The notes under the pieces are model-generated. The model saw only the letters and a program-made list of their open reading frames with translations. It searched no databases and was not told the origin of the DNA. DNA of 8,506 bases from the NCBI GenBank assembly GCA_905209745.1, contig CAJLUG010000032.1:1-8506 (forward strand), in the 5' to 3' direction. Positions within the stretch are counted from its first letter, which is position 1. The number at the start of each line of letters is the position of its first letter. The stretch is from an uncultured Mycoplasma sp. GTDB lineage: Bacteria; Bacillota_I; Bacilli_A; RF39; UBA660. Both the position numbers and the translations under genes were made by a program. This document shows positions 1-6,227 of this stretch, in pieces.

Positions 1-1057
1 TATATACTCCATCAAAGAATGTTGGATCATTATAAAGAATGGCAAATGTTAAGATTCTTAAGAATACATAGATAGGCATTTCATATATTTTATTTCGTAA
101 GTTCTCATATAGTCCAGCACGCTCTAAATCATAATCATATATCTCTTTAAATGTTGGATGCATGATGGTATCTACTAATTCCTTGGTATCACCTATCGAT
201 AATATTTGAGCAAGTTTATAAACATATTGATATTTGGTTAACCATTTTTTATTCATTTTGGTAATCGTTAGAGTATCATTTTTTATTCTCAATAAGTTTA
301 CTACTTGTTCTAGCAGTTCTTTTTCTTTTTCTTTGGCACTATTTCTTTCTTTTCTTACTATGTTGTTGTCATCAATATCTATGATGTCTTCTACTTCTAA
401 TACTTCTATTTCATCTTCTACTTCTGCTAGTTCTTGATCTTTTTGAATTTGTAATACTTCACTAATTGGAATATTTACGGTATTGCCAGTTGATTTTTCT
501 TCTTTCGCAACAGGAGTTGTGGAGAAAAGTTCTTCTGGCACGCCACCTTTTACTGTATTTGTCGTTGGTTTTTCCTCGCCTACTACGAATTTTTTAAATA
601 ATTTATCAAAGTTTAGGAAAGCTAGTAAGATAAAGACAATTAGTAGTACTGCAATTAATTTAATTACAAAGCTTGGAGATATTACCATGGTTACTTTACC
701 AACGATATCTTCTTTACTAATTGGTTCATCTTCTGTATTATTGACATCTCCTTGTGTAATGATTTGATTTCCTATCTTTTTGACAACACGATGGGTAATA
801 AATTCACCGTTTTCTCCTTGATAGGTAATAATATCATTTAATTCTACATCATCTGTTAATTTGACAATTACGACATCATTTACTTCAATCGTTCCAGACA
901 TTGATCCGGTTGCGACTACAAAATAAGTATAACCAAAGACATTTGCATAGTCTTTTTTTAAGATGTCAGTCATAACAAATGTATATACACACAAGGCAAC
1001 AAGCATACCAACAAATAAATAGCCAATTGACTTTACTATGTTTTTTGCCTTTTTCAT
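1..1057 (-). CDS. sipW: SipW/ER-type signal peptidase I with long C-terminal extension (3' end outside window)
   Basis: Membrane serine protease that removes signal peptides from exported proteins. The frame is open from ATG 1057 to the window edge (352 codons seen). Residues 11-30 form the first membrane segment. A T-G-S-M motif places the nucleophile at Ser52, T-H-R-V gives His89, and T-Q-G-D-V-N-N followed by E-D supplies Asp104/Asp110. This is the Ser-His arrangement of SipW and eukaryotic/archaeal signal peptidases, not the Ser-Lys of LepB. A second membrane segment spans about 131-149. SipW proteins usually end soon after this, near 190 residues. Here about 200 more follow: a Pro/Thr-containing linker, an acidic stretch (about 215-245), a basic patch and a helical segment still open at the edge. 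Topology predicts this part is cytoplasmic. The start is preceded by GGTGG five bases upstream and a dedicated promoter. SipW-type secreted genes lie about 2-4 kb upstream. Family sure; role of the extension unknown. Confidence 0.9.
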   Translation of the reverse strand, partial: MKKAKNIVKSIGYLFVGMLVALCVYTFVMTDILKKDYANVFGYTYFVVATGSMSGTIEVNDVVIVKLTDDVELNDIITYQGENGEFITHRVVKKIGNQIITQGDVNNTEDEPISKEDIVGKVTMVISPSFVIKLIAVLLIVFILLAFLNFDKLFKKFVVGEEKPTTNTVKGGVPEELFSTTPVAKEEKSTGNTVNIPISEVLQIQKDQELAEVEDEIEVLEVEDIIDIDDNNIVRKERNSAKEKEKELLEQVVNLLRIKNDTLTITKMNKKWLTKYQYVYKLAQILSIGDTKELVDTIMHPTFKEIYDYDLERAGLYENLRNKIYEMPIYVFLRILTFAILYNDPTFFDGVY

Positions 1058-1092
1058 CTTTCCACCACGCCATCTTTATTCTTTTACAATTT

Positions 1093-1120
1093 ATTATAAC
1101 ATTTATTTTAGCTTTTTAAA
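1093..1120 (-). promoter_or_regulatory. Sigma-A-type promoter of the signal peptidase gene
   Basis: On the minus strand a perfect TATAAT (1093-1098) is preceded, after 16 bases, by TTTAAA (1115-1120), a 4/6 match to TTGACA. Transcription would begin near 1086, giving a leader of about 30 bases before the ATG at 1057. This suggests the peptidase is transcribed independently of the surface-protein unit upstream, which ends at the terminator at 1443-1465. Confidence 0.6.
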
Positions 1121-1176
1121 ATACATTCAGAAAAAAAATTAAAGAAAATTCATTGGTGGTCGTCCTCTTAACAAGT

Positions 1177-1368
1177 TTATTTACTTTTTAATTGTATTTC
1201 TCTTAACATTGTTTTTCCTAATTTTTGATAATAAATTGCTAATTTCTTTCTTGTTTTATAATAATTATTACTTCCTTCTTTTCTCCTAGATAATTCTTTA
1301 GAAAAGCTGCGAATCTTCTTTTCGTATTTTCTAATCGCATTAGATATTTCTATTTGTTTTTGATTCAT
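1177..1368 (-). pseudogene. Short fragment resembling TnpB (IS200/IS605 OrfB), probable transposase relic
   Basis: A 63-codon frame, almost entirely Lys/Arg-rich helix. Its pattern L-S-R-R-K-E-G-S-N-N followed by K-T-R-K-K-L-A and a closing K-x-K matches, from memory, the conserved OrfB_IS605 segment 'LsRkkkGSnN..Karrkla.lhekianqR.dflhKlS' of TnpB. TnpB proteins are about 350-420 residues, so only the middle helical segment remains; the catalytic D-E-D motifs and zinc finger are absent. A stop codon closes the frame exactly where the TnpB block ends, and another in-frame TAG lies 12 codons before the ATG. No ribosome binding site suits the ATG at 1368. It sits between a terminator and the peptidase promoter, a plausible site for a decayed insertion. 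Alternatively it is an independent small basic protein. Confidence 0.5.
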
Positions 1369-1386
1369 ATTGTTATCAGTTTTATA

Positions 1387-1402
1387 TATAAGAGTCCCTC
1401 CT
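1387..1402 (-). promoter_or_regulatory. Strong Shine-Dalgarno sequence without a normal start codon
   Basis: The minus strand carries AAGGAGGG (GGAGGG at 1396-1401), but the first ATG of the frame below it is 27 bases away. At the ideal six-base distance stands ATA (1387-1389), in frame with the 63-codon ORF at 1177-1368. Either the original start codon was lost, which supports decay of that ORF, or ATA is used as a rare start. Confidence 0.4.
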
Positions 1403-1442
1403 TTCTAACAATATTATTAGGAAGAAGTTTGTTTTTACGTAC

Positions 1443-1465
1443 AAAAAAAGTAACTTCCGTTACTT
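1443..1465 (-). terminator. Rho-independent terminator after the 551-aa gene
   Basis: A perfect 7-bp stem (AAGTAAC/GTTACTT, 1448-1454 with 1459-1465) with a four-base loop. On the minus strand it is followed at once by a run of seven T (1443-1449, partly within the stem). It lies 17 bases past the stop of the large hypothetical gene, as expected for its transcription end. Confidence 0.8.
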
Positions 1466-1481
1466 CTTTTGGTTTTTTCTT

Positions 1482-3137
1482 TTATAATATTTCATCTTCT
1501 AGTTTATAATCTATTTTTTTGATATCACAGATTAACTTCATTTCGTCTATCGACATATTAGAATTTTTAATATTGTTTGTTAGCGATACTACATTTACGG
1601 TTTCTATTTCTGAATCTATGGCATCTACTGTAATTTCATCTTTATCTACATGAATCCCAAGTAAAGCATATTTTTCAGATAATACTTCTGCAATATCGTA
1701 GTCTAAGAGAACGGTTACTTTATGTAAGAATTCGGCATGCGGATTATAGATAAATTCTATATATCTTTTTACATAATTTGATAAGTTAAAGTCTGTATCA
1801 ACATCTCTAAATTTTTCAACCATGATTTTTTCTATGTATGAATAGGAACTTAGACTTGTGACTAAAGCATCATATATACTACTACCCTCTGTTAGATATT
1901 TACCTATTTTAATATCAATATCTAACTCTTCTAACTCTTCATATAGTTTATCTAATTTATTAACTTGTTCTTTTATTTTTACTTTGATAGATGCTTGTTT
2001 GGTAGGATTTATTTTAGCTAAAAAACCTATACCTGATGCTTTTTGATACTCTTTATATAGCTTTTCTCTAGCCTTTTCTTCCGCAATTATTTCTTTTTCT
2101 TTGGCTTCATACTTTGTCTTTGATTCATCTTTTTTCTTGAATCTTGCAATTAAGTCTTTAATAATACTTTCATAGTTATAATATTCTTTTAAAACATCTA
2201 ATTGAATACGTAAGTTAATACTTTCTTTATCAAATACTTTTTTCTCATCTTCTGTTAAGTCTTGATAATTTTCTTTGATAGCAAGATGATTAAAGCATTT
2301 ACTACGAAGTGGTGCTCCTTCTATATAATCATCTACATTTCTACTTTTACCAATAAATTTTTGAAGATTTTTAAATTCATCTTGTGCTTTCGCAATATTT
2401 AAATTTTTTCTTTTTTCTTGATAAGTATCAATTGCATTTTCACTTGTTAAATTATATTTTTGTAAAAGATGGGCACTTACTTCTTTATTGTATTCTTTTA
2501 GTTTTTGATAGTTTTTCTTGATTAATAATACTAGATTCCTTTTTAGATGCATAATAATTTCAGGACATTCCCAATAGATTTCTTTAAATTTATCTTGCAT
2601 GATATTATCAAAATTATCTTGTTCTTTATTTTGGAGTAAAGTTTCCATATATTGTTCTGTAAAAGGACTATAATTGAAACTTTGCTTTGTTAATTCTATT
2701 TTGGCTTTTTTCATGATGTTTACAAATTCTAATAAAGAATCATTAATAATGTTTAATGAGGATTCTGTTCCTTCGGATAACTTGTAAAGAATTAGGGCAA
2801 AACCTAATTTCATTTCTATGGAAATTTTATCGTCTATGAACGGGATTACTTGTAATAATTTTTGTAAGTTTTCCTCTTCTTTAATAAACTCTTGTGTTTT
2901 TTCTTCTGGATACTTTTCTTTTACATAGTAATCTAATTCTTTGTATGCTTCTTTTTGATATTCTTTAAATTTTGTCAATTCTTTTTCAATATAAGCATTT
3001 CGTTCTTGTACCGCTTGTTTGTGAAACTTTTCTTTCATCTTTTTAGTACCGGTTTCTGTTTCTAGCGGAAAAGAATTAATGTGATTTTCATTAATTTCTA
3101 TTTCTTTTTTAATTTTTGCTTGTTGTTCCGGTGTCAT
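1482..3137 (-). CDS. Large charged helical protein of unknown function (551 aa)
   Basis: I do not recognise this family. The protein is very rich in Lys and Glu and predicted almost wholly helical, with no signal peptide or membrane segment, so a cytoplasmic location is likely. The N-terminal 90 residues and the stretch around 330-410 look like coiled coil. A Gly-containing break (G-I-G-F, about 369-372) interrupts the second coil. The last ~110 residues are less charged, contain a hydrophobic L-H-K-V-T-V-L-L-D-Y segment (about 471-480), and end in an acidic tail. No enzyme motif is visible. I chose ATG 3137 because GTGAGG lies about nine bases before it. A GTG at 3152 (556 aa) has no ribosome binding site. 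The start overlaps the 40-codon gene upstream, implying translational coupling. It lies downstream of two surface-protein genes, so a structural or regulatory role in that system is possible but unproven. Confidence 0.8.
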   Translation of the reverse strand: MTPEQQAKIKKEIEINENHINSFPLETETGTKKMKEKFHKQAVQERNAYIEKELTKFKEYQKEAYKELDYYVKEKYPEEKTQEFIKEEENLQKLLQVIPFIDDKISIEMKLGFALILYKLSEGTESSLNIINDSLLEFVNIMKKAKIELTKQSFNYSPFTEQYMETLLQNKEQDNFDNIMQDKFKEIYWECPEIIMHLKRNLVLLIKKNYQKLKEYNKEVSAHLLQKYNLTSENAIDTYQEKRKNLNIAKAQDEFKNLQKFIGKSRNVDDYIEGAPLRSKCFNHLAIKENYQDLTEDEKKVFDKESINLRIQLDVLKEYYNYESIIKDLIARFKKKDESKTKYEAKEKEIIAEEKAREKLYKEYQKASGIGFLAKINPTKQASIKVKIKEQVNKLDKLYEELEELDIDIKIGKYLTEGSSIYDALVTSLSSYSYIEKIMVEKFRDVDTDFNLSNYVKRYIEFIYNPHAEFLHKVTVLLDYDIAEVLSEKYALLGIHVDKDEITVDAIDSEIETVNVVSLTNNIKNSNMSIDEMKLICDIKKIDYKLEDEIL

Positions 3138-3231
3138 TTTCTTCTTCCTCACTTATGATATTTGATTCTAAAAAACGAATATGCTTTTCTATCTTTTCAT
3201 ATAACTCTAATATTTCTTTTGTTTTATCCAT
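3109..3231 (-). CDS. Small acidic helical protein (40 aa), overlaps the 551-aa gene
   Basis: ATG at 3231 is preceded by an excellent AGGAGGG three bases away, and the frame runs 40 codons to TAA. The product begins M-D-K-T-K-E-I-L-E-L-Y-E-K-I-E-K-H, an amphipathic helix, then has a run of four Glu and a polar tail. It has no membrane segment or known motif. The last 29 bases overlap the start of the next gene in another frame, a layout typical of coupled genes whose products interact. There is no room for an independent promoter between the hairpin at 3253-3271 and this start, so it probably depends on readthrough from the surface-protein genes. It could instead be an untranslated leader that only delivers ribosomes to the next start, but the strength of its binding site favours a real gene. 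Confidence 0.55.
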   Translation of the reverse strand: MDKTKEILELYEKIEKHIRFLESNIISEEEENDTGTTSKN

Positions 3232-3249
3232 AAACCCTCCTCATATTTT

Positions 3250-3271
3250 AAAAGGCCTTCCATGAAGGCCT
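3250..3271 (-). terminator. Hairpin between surface-protein unit and downstream genes, possible partial terminator
   Basis: A perfect 8-bp GC-rich stem (AGGCCTTC/GAAGGCCT, 3253-3260 with 3264-3271) with a three-base loop, about 20 bases beyond the stop of the 342-aa gene. On the minus strand the U-tract is only TTTT before the sequence turns to AAAAT. It may therefore be leaky, stabilising the abundant upstream mRNA while allowing some readthrough into the 40-aa and 551-aa genes, which have no visible promoter. Confidence 0.7.
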
Positions 3272-3290
3272 CCTTGTTATTTTATTTATC

Positions 3291-4319
3291 TTAGGCAGAT
3301 GCTGTCAAAGAACTAAATTGTAAGTTAAATGAAATATCTCCACCTGATGCATTGTTCTCACAGTCAACATCTTGTCCTTCAACCCACATATAAATTCTAA
3401 CTTTTGTAATACCTGGCTCTAAAGTAAATACATTTAAGTAAGCAGTTGTTGGAATTCCAGAGGCTGGTGAGTAAATCATAAATCCTGAGCCAGACATGTC
3501 AGTAAAATTTGCATTAGTTGGTGGTTGATCAAAGTTTTTATATGGATCTACTCCATCAGCGATATCTGCTTTAATTCCATAGTATTTTAATTGAGATCCA
3601 CCTGTTTGTGTTGTAGAAATTCCATATAGGGCAGCGTTTTGTACTCCGGATGCAGTATGAACATCATAGTTTGGTTCCCAAATTTTTAATCCAGTATTAT
3701 CTGTTGCTTTTAATGCTTGTGCTCCATCTGGATTTCCAGCTTCAACATGTCCTTGTGGTAAGAAAGCTACACGAGCAGCATTCTCAATAGCAGTATCTGT
3801 TTGTCCTGCTAGAACTGTTGAATTTGAAGTTAATTGAATAGGCATTTCAGCATTTGTTTGGAAGAACAAGTCAAATGCGATGAAATTTCCTTCTGTACCG
3901 TGAACTTCAAGTTCTCGTGAAGCAGTTAATTCTAAGTCTGAATCCTCATCTGGAGCTGCCAATGTACCTTTGAACATTTTCATAAATCCTTGATTTGGTC
4001 CACTATCTTCTACTTCTCCTGCCGTTGATACTGGTTCCATGTCTTCTGTTGGCATTTGATTTACAGCTGCAGCATATGTTCCTTTGGCAGTATTGATATC
4101 ATCTGTTGTAACGATTGTTTTCCAGTCTTTAGCATCTACTGAAATTTGTAAACCGGTAGATGTAGAAACATTAACATCAATATCTTGTACACTTACTGTT
4201 TGGTTTGCAGTAAACCATGTATAAGTTGATGCAGTTAAGATGACACCTACGAATAGTATCATAATCAATGATAACAATATTTTTCTTTTTTTCTTTTTGT
4301 TTTGTTCTTGTTTTTTCAT
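3291..4319 (-). CDS. SipW-type signal peptide surface protein (342 aa), TasA/camelysin-like export class
   Basis: Predicted exported cell-surface or matrix protein. A Lys-rich N terminus (2-13) and hydrophobic core (14-30) lead into T-A-S-T-Y-T-W-F-T-A-N. This T-[YA]-x-W-F-T signature is typical of SipW-dependent substrates of the TasA/camelysin class; cleavage near Ala30 is likely. The mature part is acidic, rich in Ala/Thr/Asn/Gly and probably beta-sheet, with I-A-F-D-L-F-F-Q-T at about 147-155. The C-terminal W312-V-E-G-x-D-x-x-C320-x-N-x4-G-G is shared with the upstream gene. Cys320 is the only cysteine. There is no LPXTG or C-terminal membrane segment, so it is not sortase-anchored. AAGGAG lies 12 bases before the ATG. 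The gene follows the 232-aa gene by 25 bases in one unit. Its bases look less AT-rich than its neighbours, as in highly expressed genes. Export class fairly sure; fibre formation is inference. Confidence 0.8.
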   Translation of the reverse strand: MKKQEQNKKKKRKILLSLIMILFVGVILTASTYTWFTANQTVSVQDIDVNVSTSTGLQISVDAKDWKTIVTTDDINTAKGTYAAAVNQMPTEDMEPVSTAGEVEDSGPNQGFMKMFKGTLAAPDEDSDLELTASRELEVHGTEGNFIAFDLFFQTNAEMPIQLTSNSTVLAGQTDTAIENAARVAFLPQGHVEAGNPDGAQALKATDNTGLKIWEPNYDVHTASGVQNAALYGISTTQTGGSQLKYYGIKADIADGVDPYKNFDQPPTNANFTDMSGSGFMIYSPASGIPTTAYLNVFTLEPGITKVRIYMWVEGQDVDCENNASGGDISFNLQFSSLTASA

Positions 4320-4344
4320 TTTATACTCTCACTCCTTATTCTTA

Positions 4345-5043
4345 TTATGCGATATGTTCTTCTGTAATATCCATATGCATTTTAATTTCTCCACCTAATA
4401 GATCGTTTTTACATTCAGGGTCATCCCCTTCTAACCATACCACTATGGTAAAGCGATCCTTGGTATCAGGCTTCATTTTTTTTCTTTGTTCCAATACTGC
4501 AATTTCATCTGAAACAAACTTTTTCGTACCAGGTTCTCTTTTCTTCGTTGTCTTATTTCTTTTGGCATAGACTGTTTGTTTACCATTTCGATAAATCATT
4601 ATTCTTATTGCTTCATCTACATTTTTTATGGTATCGTCAATATCTATTTCATACCAATAATTTACTGTTTCTTCTCCAGCATTTACGACATAGAATGTAT
4701 AAGCAATATAGTTATTTCCATTATGAGCTCCCGTTGCTTCTGTATCCAGATTTTCTGGAAGCCACTTAATCGAAATGTTATCCATATAGTCTATGGTGTC
4801 TGCAGACAATTTTCTTGTCTTTGACTTCAAATTTCCATCTTCTGATAAAAATACATTTTTTCTATTTGACATATTTTTATCCAAAGACACAGTAAATCTT
4901 CCACCATCGTAGACGATATACAAGAATAAATAAACAATGGACAAAATAATGATTAGTAGTAAGAACGCTATTTTTACCAATCTAGAAAAAAGTTTTTTCT
5001 TATAGATACGTTCTGCTTTTACGTTTACTGTATTTATTGCCAT
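4345..5043 (-). CDS. Membrane-anchored surface protein (232 aa), paralogous C-terminus to the 342-aa protein
   Basis: A basic cytoplasmic start (1-24), one membrane segment (about 24-45), then an extracellular domain of about 185 residues. No A-x-A cleavage site follows the membrane segment, so it probably stays anchored. Residues 111-136 (N-Y-I-A-Y-T-F-Y-V-V-N-A-G-E-E-T-V-N-Y) resemble a DUF-like beta domain I recall from gut Bacillota surface proteins. The C-terminal W203-L-E-G-D-D-P-E-C211-K-N-x3-G-G-E-I aligns with the same motif in the 342-aa protein next door. Cys211 is the sole cysteine. First gene of the unit, with a good promoter 70 bases upstream and GGTGAT before the ATG. By analogy with TapA beside TasA it could anchor or nucleate the secreted protein; this is inference and there is no clear sequence similarity to TapA. 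Confidence 0.75.
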   Translation of the reverse strand: MAINTVNVKAERIYKKKLFSRLVKIAFLLLIIILSIVYLFLYIVYDGGRFTVSLDKNMSNRKNVFLSEDGNLKSKTRKLSADTIDYMDNISIKWLPENLDTEATGAHNGNNYIAYTFYVVNAGEETVNYWYEIDIDDTIKNVDEAIRIMIYRNGKQTVYAKRNKTTKKREPGTKKFVSDEIAVLEQRKKMKPDTKDRFTIVVWLEGDDPECKNDLLGGEIKMHMDITEEHIA

Positions 5044-5112
5044 ATTTTATCACCACTTGTTTTTTATTTTCTAGTACATCACTTATGCTCCCTTTCCTAC
5101 TATGTCATATTT

Positions 5113-5141
5113 ATTTTATCTTGTTTTATTTCAAATGACAA
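5113..5141 (-). promoter_or_regulatory. Promoter of the surface-protein unit
   Basis: On the minus strand TTGTCA (5136-5141) and TAAAAT (5113-5118) are separated by exactly 17 bases, each a 5/6 match to the sigma-A consensus. The start would be near 5106, leaving a leader of roughly 60 bases before ATG 5043. The rest of this gene-free stretch upstream is A/T runs plus the direct repeat at 5212-5233. Confidence 0.7.
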
Positions 5142-5211
5142 GGGGTATTTTGGTAGTTTTCAGATTTTTTTTTGATTTATGCACTATTTATATAAAAAAA
5201 TAATACATTAC

Positions 5212-5233
5212 TTGACAGTTTTTTTGACAGTTT
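5212..5233 (+). repeat. Tandem direct repeat TTGACAGTTT, 12-base spacing, possible operator
   Basis: TTGACAGTTT occurs at 5212-5221 and again at 5224-5233, a 12-base period, about one helical turn. It lies about 70-95 bases upstream of the surface-protein promoter. The A-C-A-G-T-T core and the spacing resemble paired direct repeats bound by LytTR-domain regulators (from memory, not searched). No plus-strand gene begins here, so the resemblance of TTGACA to a -35 box has no obvious use. Confidence 0.45.
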
Positions 5234-5310
5234 CTAAGTGTTTTTTATTACGAAGTGTAGTTTTTTTATTTGTTAAGAAAATGCTTTTAGATATGAATTT
5301 TTTGCAATAT

Positions 5311-5340
5311 AAAACTTAAGCCTATCGAGACTTAAGTTTT
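5311..5340 (-). terminator. Terminator after the CDF gene
   Basis: A perfect 10-bp inverted repeat (AAAACTTAAG/CTTAAGTTTT, 5311-5320 with 5331-5340) around a ten-base loop, 15 bases past the stop of the transporter gene. On the minus strand it is followed by A-T-A-T-T, so the stem supplies most of the T-tract. On the plus strand seven T follow, so it could also stop transcripts from the other side. Confidence 0.7.
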
Positions 5341-5354
5341 TTTGGTTTACTTAT

Positions 5355-6212
5355 TTAAATTGGATTTACATGAATTACAGTTAGATAAATTTCATCAAAT
5401 TTTTCAAGTTCTCGTTCAATTCTATTGGCAATATCATGAGAGGCATAGGTTGAAATATTACCATCTACAAAGATGGTAAAAGATATTTGATATTGGTATC
5501 CTACTGGAGTTGCGTTAAAATGATTTACTTTTTTTACTTCTTGATATTTTTTTACTACTTCTAATACTTTTTCTTTTGTTTTATCATCAATTGTTTTATC
5601 CATTAATACATCGTAGCTTTCTTTAAAAATCTTACACCCAGTAATTAAAATCCAAGTTGATATGATTACTCCCGTTATTCCATCAATCATAGATACACCA
5701 AATATCGTTAGTATAATAGATAATAAGTTAATGGTTGTAATAACGGCATCGTATAAATGATCTTTAGAGTTTGCTTTTAATAATAGACTATTTAGTTCTT
5801 TCGATAATTTATTGGTGTATAAATATAATGAGAATTTTATGATGATGGTTATGATACATACGATGATTAAAATATTAGAATAATGGTAATTATTTCCCAT
5901 CCATATTGATGTTAGGGAGTCTTTACATAATGATAGGGCTACAACAATTAACACAATACTTATTAACATGGAGTAGATATATTCTGCTTTTCCATGTCCT
6001 AGGTTGTGATCTTCATCCTTGGGTTTACTAGCTATTTTATTACCGATTAAGGTCATTAGTGAAGATAGGATATCTCCTAAACTGTTCATAGCATCTGCAA
6101 GCATTGCTTGACTTGATGTGATTGTTGAAGCAGTGATTTTAATTATAAATAAAAATAAGTTAAAAACAATTCCTAGGAAACTTGCTTTTTTGGTCGATTC
6201 AAATCGTTTCAT
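5355..6212 (-). CDS. Cation diffusion facilitator exporter, probable Mn2+ type (285 aa)
   Basis: Membrane antiporter that exports divalent metal in exchange for protons. Full length for the family, with six predicted membrane segments (about 11-31, 36-56, 82-100, 112-131, 156-173, 175-193) and a cytoplasmic C-terminal domain. TM2 carries A-D-A-M-N43-S-L-G-D47, where zinc CDFs have His at the first position. TM5 carries D151-H-L-Y-D155. This N-D-D-D site A is the set described for manganese exporters such as streptococcal MntE, whereas zinc CzcD-type proteins use H-D-H-D. G-H-G-K-A-E (72-77) is the conserved loop signature. The C-terminal domain has His231, His259 and His281 in the usual metal-binding spacing, ending V-I-H-V-N-P. 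AAGGG lies six bases before the ATG. It follows the transglycosylase gene by 15 bases and is probably cotranscribed. Family certain; metal inferred from motif. Confidence 0.92.
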   Translation of the reverse strand: MKRFESTKKASFLGIVFNLFLFIIKITASTITSSQAMLADAMNSLGDILSSLMTLIGNKIASKPKDEDHNLGHGKAEYIYSMLISIVLIVVALSLCKDSLTSIWMGNNYHYSNILIIVCIITIIIKFSLYLYTNKLSKELNSLLLKANSKDHLYDAVITTINLLSIILTIFGVSMIDGITGVIISTWILITGCKIFKESYDVLMDKTIDDKTKEKVLEVVKKYQEVKKVNHFNATPVGYQYQISFTIFVDGNISTYASHDIANRIERELEKFDEIYLTVIHVNPI

Positions 6213-6227
6213 AGTCTACCCTTTCTA

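Noticed and set aside
234..767. Plus-strand open frames (67 and 94 codons)
   Set aside because: They lie antisense within the signal peptidase frame, are Ser/Phe-rich shadows of acidic and Lys-rich coding sequence, and have no ribosome binding site or family resemblance.
1121..1176. Right end of an IS605 element after the TnpB-like fragment
   Set aside because: I looked for subterminal hairpins or a recognisable end in this stretch and saw only an imperfect A/T-rich sequence; nothing supports a boundary.
4268..4824. Several plus-strand open frames antisense to the surface-protein genes
   Set aside because: They are hydrophobic or Tyr/Phe-rich mirror translations of Lys/Glu-rich minus-strand genes, overlap each other and have no translation signals.
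5212..5229. TTGACA boxes as plus-strand promoters
   Set aside because: No TATAAT-like box stands 16-18 bases downstream (the best is a weak TATTAC) and no plus-strand gene follows; the transcript would run antisense into the end of the CDF gene.
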